Assembly: GCF_002127535.1 (NCBI RefSeq)
Contig: NZ_MUBJ01000001.1
Coordinates: 372,001 to 436,000 of the forward strand
Length of the DNA stretch: 64,000 nucleotides
Direction of reading: 5' to 3'
From: Xenorhabdus vietnamensis
GTDB taxonomy: Bacteria > Pseudomonadota > Gammaproteobacteria > Enterobacterales > Enterobacteriaceae
The position numbers were made by a program, and so were the translations under genes. Shown piece after piece: positions 7,764-16,940 of the stretch; positions within the stretch are counted from its first letter, which is position 1; each line of letters starts with the position of its first letter. The notes beneath the pieces are model-generated. The model was not told the DNA's origin. It ran no database searches and saw nothing but the letters and a program-made list of their open reading frames with translations.

Positions 7764-8669
7764 TTAAATACCGGAAAGATTGCTTTTTTCTATACTCTTA
7801 ATACCGATACCATAATCATCGATCGTGATAATAATATTGTTATCATTTAGCCAGCGATCAAAAATTTTATTGATTTCTTCCAGATATTTCTGATGGGTAA
7901 CACCTGAAACAGACAGAGATATAGACATTTCTGCTGGACTGTCTGGAATAATATTCTCTTTTGTGATTAACAGTTCAACTTTGCTCAGTGCAAGCCTAAT
8001 ATTCTCTTCACTTGCTAAGTTTGTAACCGATTGTTTTTGTAACTCCGTAATGAGTAATTCTCGTAAAGTATGACTAATTGTTTCCTGACTGAGTGGAGCG
8101 ATTTGTTCTACAGTAGAAGAAATGGTATTTACCGGAGTTGCTTTATCCTGTTCATCGGTGAGGCTAATGGGTACTGTAACTGAGTAATTTAGAGAAAGGC
8201 GGGGACGATTCCCCAGTGATTGCCAAAAATTGCCTAAACTGTTTAAACTTTCTTTCGGTGGTACAACCTGAGTATAAGCGCCGGGAATTCCTGCTAATTG
8301 ACGATTATTAATTAAAGCATTCAAGACTTGTGACATGACTTGTATTGCCTGATTGTCAGGTTGGCTATCAGGGCTACTGGCATCCGTTGCGGGTTTGGTC
8401 GATTCCCAATAGGTAATCAGATAATTACATTTAATATTGACCCAACCTGGCAATAACCTTCCTGAAGCGGCATTAAACACTCTGGATTCTGTTGTTCTAA
8501 GCTGTAAATCTTCATAGATATCATAAAGAAAAATACTGACCATCGCATCAGATTGCACGGTATCCAATTCAGGCAAATCAAAACGAATTGCAACCTTATT
8601 ATCCAGATATTTTTCCAGAATTTCTTTCATTGCTTTATTGACATCAATAACGGTTTGCATTTTTAACAT
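7764..8669 (-). CDS. pvc16: PVC tube/sheath cap protein Pvc16 (DUF4255 family)
   Basis: 301-aa protein occupying the last structural position of the PVC operon. The N-terminal half has the DUF4255/Pvc16-type pattern: IRFDLPELD, VSIFLYDIYEDLQLRTTE, then LPGWVNIKCNYLITYWES at about residues 73-90 and a conserved PRLSLNYSVTVPISL segment near 160. In Afp and PVC particles this protein caps the distal end of tube and sheath and ends polymerisation. The start has AGAGGATC nine bases upstream; an internal ATG three codons in (MQTVID) is also possible. The C-terminal 100 residues are more variable. It lies between pvc15 and the first effector gene. Confidence 0.88.
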   Translation of the reverse strand: MLKMQTVIDVNKAMKEILEKYLDNKVAIRFDLPELDTVQSDAMVSIFLYDIYEDLQLRTTESRVFNAASGRLLPGWVNIKCNYLITYWESTKPATDASSPDSQPDNQAIQVMSQVLNALINNRQLAGIPGAYTQVVPPKESLNSLGNFWQSLGNRPRLSLNYSVTVPISLTDEQDKATPVNTISSTVEQIAPLSQETISHTLRELLITELQKQSVTNLASEENIRLALSKVELLITKENIIPDSPAEMSISLSVSGVTHQKYLEEINKIFDRWLNDNNIIITIDDYGIGIKSIEKSNLSGI

Positions 8670-8753
8670 AAAAAGATCCTCTCAATTTATTATTGTGATA
8701 ACTATTAAGTCATCGGTGTATTTAATATTTGGCTATTTTTATTTCTATGAATT

Positions 8754-10841
8754 TTAAAAAATTAATCGTCCCACTTTAGCGAGTTCTCGTGATAATGCTA
8801 TTTCGATATTTTCATTACTGATTTCGTTATGGTTATTCTTTGCGGCAAAAAGTGAAGACAATAAAGCAATATTGCGAATATTCGCACCTGTTATGCTGGT
8901 GCGTTGGGCTAATTTATCGAAATCCACATCTTGGGCGATCTTTATATTTTTAGGCCAGATTGTCTGCCACATTTTCTTGCGGATAGTTTCATCCGGATAA
9001 GTAAAGCGGGTAATAAAAGTAAAACGACGATTAAACGCATTATCCAAATGATTGCGGTTATTGGTGGATAAAATGACCAGACCCGGAAAATTTTCCAGCC
9101 GTTGCAGTAAATAAGAGACTTCAATATTGGCATGTCTGTCTTGCGCATCTTTGGTTTCACTGCGTTTACCAAACAGGGCATCAGCTTCATCGAAGAATAA
9201 AACACCGGCATCCTGCTCTGCCAAATCGAAAATACGGGATAAGTTTTTCTCTGTTTCGCCGATGTACTTATTCACGACGGTAGATAGATCGACTTTTATT
9301 AAGTCAACACCAATGTGATTAGCAATCACTTCTGCCGCCATGGTTTTTCCGGTACCGGAATCACCATAAAACAGGGCACTGATACCGGTGCCATAACCAA
9401 TCTTATCTTTAAACCCTCCTGTCAAGACTTGTTCCCGATACTTAATTGCCGTGAGAATTTCTTGTATCTGCTGGGCAATTTCGTCGGATACCAACAACTC
9501 TTTTAATGAACGCTTAGGGGTAATTCGCTGTGCTAATTGACCAAAATTTTGCTGGGCACGTAAATTGAGCGCCTTGCAAATATCACATTGTTGCAATATA
9601 TCTGAAGGATCTCGCTGCTGTTGATAAAGTTGGGCTTCTTGCAAAATCAATGGCAGCGTTTCGGGATTAAACGTGTAACGTTGGCTTAAGGTTATTGCAT
9701 CAATATCATTTGCGCAATTATTGGGCAAGTGAGCAGTCAATAATCTGGCTTTTTCCACCGAGGTGAAAACAGGCATTTCGATCAATAATATTGAGAGTTT
9801 TTTCAGCCATACTAATGGTGAATACGGTTCGACCAAACAAATAACCCTTAATTCAGGTTGGTTTAATAAGGCTGACAGAGAATCCAGTAGCTGCTTATGC
9901 TGTTCTGCAAACAAGCAAAAGTTTCGCAACAATAAACAAGCGCCCCGCATACGGGTTTCCCGCAAAATAATCTTGAGGTGGCATAACAAGGTCTTATCAT
10001 CGTCATCAGCTAACTTGGCGATATCCACAAGCAGCGTTTGCCGCTGTTCCGATGCCATCATATTGGCAACGGCATAGGCTCTGGCACTGTCGGCTATGCC
10101 TCGTAACAAGATAATGGGCCGAATATCATCGTGATCAGATAACAGTATATTACCCAGGGCTTGTTTTAAGCTTGCTGGATAACTGCCGATTTCTGTAGGC
10201 GTTATCTGCTCAACGCAATGTTCTAAAGCAGGCGTAATATAGTGATGACCAAGTAAAAAATGATATACGCCGCTATCAGTGATAAAAGGTGTCTGGAGCC
10301 AGGATAACGTTTTTTGACGGCTATCAGTGGATAATAACTGGCTGCCAATCAGGGGTGCTTGATACAGAAAGCTGGCCTGCTGTGCCTGTTTTTCCGGTAC
10401 TGAATGGCAAAACAGTTCCAACGCCAGTGCAAAAGAGGGCAGCCGGGATTGTTGTTCCCCCTGAATCAGCGCAAACAGGTGATAATAGCGGCTATCGAAA
10501 TGGGGCAATAAACCTAATAGCAACACATCTCTTTCAAAATCAGTCAGTTCAAAGCGTGCAATCAGGTCGGTTAATCGGGATGTCACAGAATTGACAGTCT
10601 GTGGTATTGCTAGACAATCATTGTTGAGCCAATGTGGTTTACCCAGTGGCTTATCCAGTCTGGCTATCACATCTTCTTCGCTTAACAAAAACTCATCAAG
10701 AAGGTCACCTCTCTGACCCGATATGCAATGAAAATGGTATTGAAGAACCAAATCGATGCGTTCCAGTTGGCTAAATAAGAATGCGAGATTAGGGTCATCA
10801 ACTTGCTTGAATGAATCAGAGAAAACAGGCGATATATTCAT
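8754..10841 (-). CDS. pvc15: PVC AAA+ ATPase Pvc15
   Basis: 695-aa ATPase. The N-terminal about 420 residues are a helical region of the type seen in eCIS ATPases. A classical AAA+ module follows: Walker A GDSGTGKT near residue 493, Walker B GVLFFDEADALFG, sensor-1 LVILSTNNR, arginine fingers in NAFNRRFTF, and a C-terminal helical lid with TGANIRNIALLSS. In PVC and Afp systems this ATPase is needed for cargo loading or assembly and is not part of the mature particle. It follows pvc14 by 36 bp and precedes pvc16 by 84 bp. A second weaker P-loop-like region (RPIILLRGIADSARA) near residue 245 may be a degenerate AAA domain, as expected for a protein with tandem ATPase folds. Confidence 0.93.
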   Translation of the reverse strand: MNISPVFSDSFKQVDDPNLAFLFSQLERIDLVLQYHFHCISGQRGDLLDEFLLSEEDVIARLDKPLGKPHWLNNDCLAIPQTVNSVTSRLTDLIARFELTDFERDVLLLGLLPHFDSRYYHLFALIQGEQQSRLPSFALALELFCHSVPEKQAQQASFLYQAPLIGSQLLSTDSRQKTLSWLQTPFITDSGVYHFLLGHHYITPALEHCVEQITPTEIGSYPASLKQALGNILLSDHDDIRPIILLRGIADSARAYAVANMMASEQRQTLLVDIAKLADDDDKTLLCHLKIILRETRMRGACLLLRNFCLFAEQHKQLLDSLSALLNQPELRVICLVEPYSPLVWLKKLSILLIEMPVFTSVEKARLLTAHLPNNCANDIDAITLSQRYTFNPETLPLILQEAQLYQQQRDPSDILQQCDICKALNLRAQQNFGQLAQRITPKRSLKELLVSDEIAQQIQEILTAIKYREQVLTGGFKDKIGYGTGISALFYGDSGTGKTMAAEVIANHIGVDLIKVDLSTVVNKYIGETEKNLSRIFDLAEQDAGVLFFDEADALFGKRSETKDAQDRHANIEVSYLLQRLENFPGLVILSTNNRNHLDNAFNRRFTFITRFTYPDETIRKKMWQTIWPKNIKIAQDVDFDKLAQRTSITGANIRNIALLSSLFAAKNNHNEISNENIEIALSRELAKVGRLIF

Positions 10842-10877
10842 AAATATTTACTCAAACTAAATGATTATGGTCGATGG

Positions 10878-12611
10878 TTATAACCACGTTATAGTAATGG
10901 GTTGCTGCAACCAGCTAAAACTTGCCATATTCATTGGCCACGGCCATTCGCTTATCAGTGCATCGTAAACTTCGTGTTTAATATGGATATTTATCATACT
11001 ATTTAACCCACTTAATTCCCCGGATCGTTGCAGAAATAAGTGACGCACATCGTTTGTCCCCATATTTTTCCAGGCCGGTAGTTGTTCGATGGTTTTTTCC
11101 AGCCATTGACTGATTGCAGTTTGTTGTTTTGGTTCTGGTGCTCGCCATAAGGCATTATCATTTATGGGTAAACCACAAATGACTTTGTTCAGTGTCAGCC
11201 GCCATGCGGGTATTTCTTCTTGGGCCCAAATCAACCAGTCAAGTAAACAGACGGCCTCTCTTTGCGCTTCGAGGCTGATAAATCGGTTTTTATCCAATAA
11301 ATCAAAGGCACGGAAAAATGTTGGCAACAGCGGCCATAAAATCATGCAACCAGCATTGCTGATGGGTAGAACTGACTGTACTGATGGGATTTGAATTTTA
11401 TTGTCAGGTTGTATAGATGATACTTGCGCTGATGCTGATAAAGCCGATTTCAGTAATTCCTTGTGTTGCTCTCTGTTGTGTAAAGTTGGTAGATTTTCTC
11501 CTGCGGCTTGTTTTATCAGACCATAATGCTGTTGTGTAGCCACTGGTTGATAGTGTGCTTGCATAGGCTGGAGTACAAATGGCGGTACTGCATCCATTTG
11601 CATATCAGGTTTATTGTTAGTTTGTTTTAATCGATTGCTATCATTCTGAGTAATATTTATCGTCGATGTTAGCTGATTTTGAGCTTGCAGCGCCGTTCTC
11701 GTTAGCGAACTGGTTTCTCCATTATTTTGCTTTAATCCATGAAAACTATTCTCAACAATATCTCTTTCCGATGTCAGTTCACTTTTAGTTTGTAATGCAA
11801 TGGGTTGTTGTGTTGCATTGAGATATGTCATCCGATTTAGAAGATAATGTTTAGCAGCTAAACTCAATTTTTCTGGTATCACTTTTTTATCTATACTCAC
11901 CTGCGAATTAATGAGTTCAGATGTGGTCGCGCCAGTAAATAGCTGGTAAAGGATATTCAGTACTTCTGGCTGACAGATTTGCATCAAACGACTTAATCTC
12001 ACTGATTGTAAACAGTGTTTAGCCAGAGTAGGTAACCACTGTTGTGGCTGATGCGTGATCTGTTGCCATAATTCATTATTAATACAAACAATACTTTCTG
12101 TATGATGCTCGCATTCCTCAAATGGCCAATTTCCCCTATACAAGTAATGTTCCATTTTTTCTAGCAATTTTGTTCCAGTAAACTCACTGTTTTTGTTCAT
12201 CATTTTTGGTCGTCTATTATCAATAGGCTTTTTATTATGAAAACTGTCTGTATGCTGATAAATAGACCTCAATACTGATTTTGAGTCAGGTATTATTTCT
12301 GTTAGTGTTGTGTATTCAGGAGAGTAATAATATTTTTTTAATGCCTTTTTTAATTCAATTGCTAGTTTATGGGATATTTCATCTTCAAATAAATGAAACT
12401 CAATATTACCTAAATCCACTATTATTTTATCTAAATATAATTTATTTTTTCTTTTCGATGCTAATTCATTAATGTTTTCCTTGATTATTTTCTTTAGTTT
12501 TTTATTAAAAAGAGATGAACATTTATTCATTATTTCATTATCATATGAAACCTCAATATAAATGAAGGTTTTATATATGATGCTATTTGGTGTAGAGTCA
12601 GATAAAAACAT
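10878..12611 (-). CDS. pvc14: PVC tape-measure-type protein Pvc14
   Basis: 577-aa protein in the tape-measure position between fibre and ATPase genes. The N-terminal segment with YLDKIIVDLGNIEFHLFEDE and LAIELKKALKKYY matches the conserved head of contractile-injection-system tape-measure proteins. Near the C-terminus comes the family block AGCMILWPLLPTFFRAFDLL, then EAQREAVCLLDWL and LNKVICGLP. The region between (about residues 130-390) is Gln/Thr/Asn-rich with little conservation. In many relatives the conserved C-terminal block occurs as repeated units and the protein is much longer; here only one clear copy is present, which would predict a short particle. The very AT-rich 5' end contrasts with the rest of the operon. 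Confidence 0.8.
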   Translation of the reverse strand: MFLSDSTPNSIIYKTFIYIEVSYDNEIMNKCSSLFNKKLKKIIKENINELASKRKNKLYLDKIIVDLGNIEFHLFEDEISHKLAIELKKALKKYYYSPEYTTLTEIIPDSKSVLRSIYQHTDSFHNKKPIDNRRPKMMNKNSEFTGTKLLEKMEHYLYRGNWPFEECEHHTESIVCINNELWQQITHQPQQWLPTLAKHCLQSVRLSRLMQICQPEVLNILYQLFTGATTSELINSQVSIDKKVIPEKLSLAAKHYLLNRMTYLNATQQPIALQTKSELTSERDIVENSFHGLKQNNGETSSLTRTALQAQNQLTSTINITQNDSNRLKQTNNKPDMQMDAVPPFVLQPMQAHYQPVATQQHYGLIKQAAGENLPTLHNREQHKELLKSALSASAQVSSIQPDNKIQIPSVQSVLPISNAGCMILWPLLPTFFRAFDLLDKNRFISLEAQREAVCLLDWLIWAQEEIPAWRLTLNKVICGLPINDNALWRAPEPKQQTAISQWLEKTIEQLPAWKNMGTNDVRHLFLQRSGELSGLNSMINIHIKHEVYDALISEWPWPMNMASFSWLQQPITITWL

Positions 12612-12707
12612 TAATTAATCATTCTCCATAAAACAAGCAGATTATGGAAATTAGCAATGAGCGTATATCAGTACCCATTGCTATTAATATAAGCTAGAGT
12701 AGTTTAA

Positions 12708-13985
12708 TTAAAGTTTCATGATGAAAGCTAAAAGATAATAAGGTGTAGTAATATTTACAGTATGTGTATGCCCTGAGTCAGATGCTGAAGCAGTATGTTT
12801 ATGCCCCTGTCCTGAACCTACAGAAGAGGTTCTGAATTCATAGGGTCTACGCTCTTGTACACTTGTTGCGTGTCCATATTCATTCATAAGCATATCATTT
12901 TTTATATTTTCATCGAAATCTGTTCCATATAAATTCCCTCTATATTCATAATAACGCATACCATTATGATGGTGGTGTTCAGGCAATTGGTCTATTGTTA
13001 ATTTAGTTTCATTAACAGTCACACTGACACTCGCTTTTCCACTGTTTGTCGTTACGCTATAGGTTTTGCTATCTTTTGATCCAGTTAATACATTAGAACT
13101 TTTCCCGCCTGTATCACTCATGGTATTACCACAGGCAATAAATCGGTTTCTTAGGTCGGGAACTTGAATGCCATTATAAGTCTTTCCATCACAAAACGCC
13201 CATCCAGTAGGAGCACTACTACCAGAGAACATCACAATAATACCTCTGGGAAGTACATTATTGGGGTCAATACTGACACCACTTGAATTAACAGTAATGC
13301 CATTACCTGCCTTAACTGAAACACCATTATTATCAGCGTTAATTCCATTATAAGGCTTTACCGAAACACCATTACCATCAACGTTAATTCCATTATAAGG
13401 CTTGACAGAAACACCATTATTATTGGAGATAATTCCATTATATGGTTTTACTGCAACACCATTGGTGCCAACAGTAATACCATCACTGCCTTTAATATCT
13501 AATCCCTCACCGCCTATTTTCACTCCCCAACCAATTCCTACTGATATCCCTGTAGATTCAACCTTAATGGTTGCATCTCTTGCTTTTACAGCGACGTCAT
13601 TATTATTTACAACAATACCATTACCCTGACCAACAGATATTCCGTTGTTTTTATTAATCAGGCCGCTGCCAAGATCGACAGATAAAATATCTTTCTCCAG
13701 TATTAATGGAGAAAAGTCCTGATTGTCAATAGTACCCATTTTTAAACTCAGCGTACCGTCAACTTCTAGCTTTAACCCTGCTCCTGGCCCCTTTTGTTGT
13801 GGTGATTGGCCACAGGCTTTTCGTCCAACATCTGCAATATCAATTAATTCATTAAAATCAATTTGTAAAGGAATAGTGCCTTCTTTAAATTTATCTTTTA
13901 ATTTATCAGTTTCAGGACCAACACCTTTTGCATTAGATGATGTTTGTTGCTCTTGTATTTTTGCAGAATAACGAATTTCTTTCAT
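12708..13985 (-). CDS. pvc13: PVC tail fibre Pvc13 with phage tail-collar domain
   Basis: 425-aa receptor-binding fibre. The start MKEIRYSAK at 13985 is preferred because GGAG lies six bases upstream; an in-frame ATG at 13997 overlaps that site. After a baseplate-attachment region (1-90) comes a beta-repeat shaft with 15-residue units of the type NGVSVKPYNGI (about residues 155-240). Then follow a tail-collar domain, with PRGIIVMFSGSSAPTGW and PDLRNRFIACG, and a His-rich tip (LPEHHHHNG, GHKHTASASDSGHTHTV) resembling metal-binding fibre tips of T4 gp12 type. The C-terminus YYLLAFIMKL is typical of collar fibres. It determines host-cell binding, so it is the part most likely to vary between PVC loci. 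Host range cannot be read from sequence. Confidence 0.88.
   Translation of the reverse strand: MKEIRYSAKIQEQQTSSNAKGVGPETDKLKDKFKEGTIPLQIDFNELIDIADVGRKACGQSPQQKGPGAGLKLEVDGTLSLKMGTIDNQDFSPLILEKDILSVDLGSGLINKNNGISVGQGNGIVVNNNDVAVKARDATIKVESTGISVGIGWGVKIGGEGLDIKGSDGITVGTNGVAVKPYNGIISNNNGVSVKPYNGINVDGNGVSVKPYNGINADNNGVSVKAGNGITVNSSGVSIDPNNVLPRGIIVMFSGSSAPTGWAFCDGKTYNGIQVPDLRNRFIACGNTMSDTGGKSSNVLTGSKDSKTYSVTTNSGKASVSVTVNETKLTIDQLPEHHHHNGMRYYEYRGNLYGTDFDENIKNDMLMNEYGHATSVQERRPYEFRTSSVGSGQGHKHTASASDSGHTHTVNITTPYYLLAFIMKL
13276..13470 (-). repeat. 45-bp tandem repeats in the fibre gene
   Basis: Units of 45 bp encode NGVSVKPYNGI-type 15-residue repeats; for example ACACCATTA at 13321 recurs at 13366. 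About four units are recognisable with increasing divergence at the ends. They form the beta-repeat shaft of Pvc13 and can change in number by recombination, altering fibre length. Confidence 0.75.
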
Positions 13986-14042
13986 GGTTAACTCCATAAA
14001 ATAGATTTAATATAAAATTGTGATTGGTAGTTGCTTATTTTT

Positions 14043-16940
14043 TTATTCGTTCTCTTTCGGAACATAGAATAATTCGTTCTGAATTATTTTATCGGTATTC
14101 CACTGATCGTTATTTTTTCCGACCACTTCTTCTCTTTGGTTTGGTGTGGCAACGCGCATTGTTCCAATTCCTTTTAAAGCAGAAGGTAATTTACCTAACG
14201 TCAGACTTTCTAAAATGGAATAAGCAGAATCACCCAAAGGTGCACCATTATTTTGCCAACGCTGATAAGTATTGCCAAAATTTAAAAATGCCTCCCGATC
14301 CATCCAGTTAATAATTATAGAAATAGGTGCTGGGAATTCGGTAAGAATTGTTTCTTTAACCCATTCCTCTAATTTATAGGGATCAACACCGTCAATTTTA
14401 ATTAAGTCACTGTTTACTACCACACTAATAACAAATGAGAAACGGTCTGTCTTTTCATATTCTTCACCAGAAAAATGCCAACTGTATCGCCAGGCTTCTT
14501 CTGGAGCCGGGAACGGTAATGTCGAATGCTCCTGACGCTCAATAATCAAGGTTCCCTTGATACGATCACAATTGACAACTTTGGCATAGAGTTTTTCTGC
14601 TTCGTCAGGAACATCCCGTGTCGCACCAACTATTCCTAACTGTTTAGTCAGGGTAATTTCATTGCCTACCGCAATCAGGGATGGGAAGGGAGTTTGTGCT
14701 GTGCGGGTCAGGCGCCGTTGGTTTTCAGGCAATGGGCTGCCATTCAGGGATTGGTCGCTATCGTAGGCCAGACGATAGTTCATATCTTCCATCCAGACCA
14801 CGCTATTTTGCCAGAACAGTTTTTTTGCTTTGGCAGCGGTCATTACCCGTTCCAGACTGTATTCCAGTTGTGCGCTGTTACCCACATCCAGCCAAAACTG
14901 ATCCCCCTCGGTTTTGACTATCATTTGACCACGTATTGTAAAGCGGTTTTCCCCTTGTGCGCCTTCATAGAGAACTAAATTGATCACTTGCCCCTGTGCC
15001 AATTTGCCCTTAATACTCGCTTGTTTAATCACCACATAATGTTGACCAGTTTGGCTGTCTTTCTCCTCTTCCACTGAGTCTGGCGTTTGTTCTTTATCAA
15101 ACAGACTATTGGGCTTAATTGGCAGCAATGCCCGATGCTCCACCAGATAAAAAGGCAATTTGCTCAGGTCAGGTTCCAGTTTAAACAGCTCACCGCCTAA
15201 CCCCATGCGGGCAGCAATGCGCTTTTGTAATGACGAGACTTGATCAATGCGGATATTGGCACGGTGATAAGTTAATGTCGGTTGTTGGGCCAGATAGCCT
15301 TGTTGCACATCGCGGAAATCCTCGATGGGCGTGGTAAAGGTACGCGGTGCTCGCTCGGTGCCAAAATATCCGAGCAGATAATTGACGATATCCAATTCGT
15401 GATCGCTATCGTTCGCAATCTGTTTTAATAGTGTCTTTAATGCCGGGGCATAATCTTTGTGGGCATTATCATTGACAGAGCCCGGCTTAAACGGCCATTG
15501 ATCACCCCAGACTTCATATCCCTTGCGCTTAAAAGCCAACAATTGTGGCAGCATGGCGATTTGCTGACAGCCACAAGCCAATAGTTGTTCAAATGGCAGC
15601 ATAAACTGATGAAGTGACAATAGGCGTTGAGCATGTTCACTTTCAGATAAGGGCTGCTGTAGCCCATAGCAAGCGGGTAAAGTATCGCTGACGGGATAAT
15701 AACGACTTACATCGCGATGACGGCTGTAAGCCAATACCACAGGTTTATTCTGAATCAGGGGGAGATTGGGTAAACTGTTTCGAATTTGGTTTTCATCAAC
15801 CGTGACGCTGATCCCGCCTTTGGCGATCACCTGTAACGGGCCATCATGTTGTGCCAATTTATGGAGCGGATCTTTACCCCAAAGACGGGGGTAATAACCT
15901 TCTTTGATCGACCATGACCAAGCATCCCCTTTAACGGGTTCAATCAGGGTCTTATCGAAGCTATCATCCAGACGAAGACGGTTTACATTCTGAATGCCTT
16001 TAATTTCAAGTAGCTTATTAACCAGTCGGCTAAGATTGAGAGTGATCCGTTTGGTATAATCACGGGCTGTCGGCAATTCAGGGATCCAACCATGTTCCAA
16101 TTGTGGCCCTTCAAAGATTTCATCATTACGCATTCCGGCATCTTGCAGCGTTTCAGTTCGGTAACGCTGTGCCTCAGGCATCAGATATTGTTCTGCTGTA
16201 GTATAGACGTCAGCAAAAATAACAGGGACATCTTGTACCTTTACATCGTCATCCAGTTCAATCTCCAGTAATAGCGGAAAATCAACCGGTTCTGACCAGA
16301 TAATCTGGCTGACCGATTCACCAATATTGCGGTTCTGTGTCAAAAAGTCTTTCAGTTGTTGATCGGCAGTAGTCAGATTCTCCTGCGTACGACGGGTTGG
16401 TTCCAGATAGAGCCAGTAATTTCCCCGCAGGGTAAACTTTTTCGCCCCTTCACTCTCGACAAAACTATATTCCCTTTTGGTGGCATCATACCAATAGGCA
16501 TAGCGTTGTGTTTCCGGTTCACGTACCAGTTGCACGTTACGGAACAGAAAATCCCCTTTATCCTGTTCTGATTCTGACTTTGTTCCTGTCCAGTCACTGC
16601 TATGCAGATCCAGCAATGCCTTCCGGTAATCATCAGTGGTTATAGGCCCACAAGTCAGCGTATTGTGGGGGCCAAATTCAGCGGGGAAAATTCCGTCTTG
16701 CTGTTCTTGCTCATCGGGGGCCGGAGTGAGCAAGTCTGTCAGGGGAAGGGTATGGCGATAAGACAAATCTGACACGCCGTAACTGAGTCCTTCTAAAAAG
16801 GTGATACCGGGATCGTGTTCTGCCGTGTCGCTCCATAGTTTTCCGGCCTGTTGCTCAGCCACCTGATGAGCCTGTTCCAGCAAGGTATCAAAGTGAATAT
16901 CGTCTTTCACACTGTGAAACAGTGCATCTTGATTATTCAT
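14043..16940 (-). CDS. pvc12: PVC baseplate wedge protein Pvc12 (gp7-like)
   Basis: 965-aa protein immediately downstream of the baseplate-J gene, overlapping it by eight bases (pvc11 stop inside the pvc12 start region). The N-terminus (FDTLLEQAHQVAEQQAGKLWSD and YGVSDLSYRHTLPL) resembles the wedge-forming N-terminal part of Pvc11/gp6-type proteins, and the middle and C-terminal thirds are specific to Pvc12/Afp12. In the particle, Pvc11 and Pvc12 form the wedge heterodimers that connect spike hub and sheath. Length and position fit the family. No frameshift or unusual composition is seen. Function is assigned by synteny and length more than by a short motif. Confidence 0.88.
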   Translation of the reverse strand: MNNQDALFHSVKDDIHFDTLLEQAHQVAEQQAGKLWSDTAEHDPGITFLEGLSYGVSDLSYRHTLPLTDLLTPAPDEQEQQDGIFPAEFGPHNTLTCGPITTDDYRKALLDLHSSDWTGTKSESEQDKGDFLFRNVQLVREPETQRYAYWYDATKREYSFVESEGAKKFTLRGNYWLYLEPTRRTQENLTTADQQLKDFLTQNRNIGESVSQIIWSEPVDFPLLLEIELDDDVKVQDVPVIFADVYTTAEQYLMPEAQRYRTETLQDAGMRNDEIFEGPQLEHGWIPELPTARDYTKRITLNLSRLVNKLLEIKGIQNVNRLRLDDSFDKTLIEPVKGDAWSWSIKEGYYPRLWGKDPLHKLAQHDGPLQVIAKGGISVTVDENQIRNSLPNLPLIQNKPVVLAYSRHRDVSRYYPVSDTLPACYGLQQPLSESEHAQRLLSLHQFMLPFEQLLACGCQQIAMLPQLLAFKRKGYEVWGDQWPFKPGSVNDNAHKDYAPALKTLLKQIANDSDHELDIVNYLLGYFGTERAPRTFTTPIEDFRDVQQGYLAQQPTLTYHRANIRIDQVSSLQKRIAARMGLGGELFKLEPDLSKLPFYLVEHRALLPIKPNSLFDKEQTPDSVEEEKDSQTGQHYVVIKQASIKGKLAQGQVINLVLYEGAQGENRFTIRGQMIVKTEGDQFWLDVGNSAQLEYSLERVMTAAKAKKLFWQNSVVWMEDMNYRLAYDSDQSLNGSPLPENQRRLTRTAQTPFPSLIAVGNEITLTKQLGIVGATRDVPDEAEKLYAKVVNCDRIKGTLIIERQEHSTLPFPAPEEAWRYSWHFSGEEYEKTDRFSFVISVVVNSDLIKIDGVDPYKLEEWVKETILTEFPAPISIIINWMDREAFLNFGNTYQRWQNNGAPLGDSAYSILESLTLGKLPSALKGIGTMRVATPNQREEVVGKNNDQWNTDKIIQNELFYVPKENE

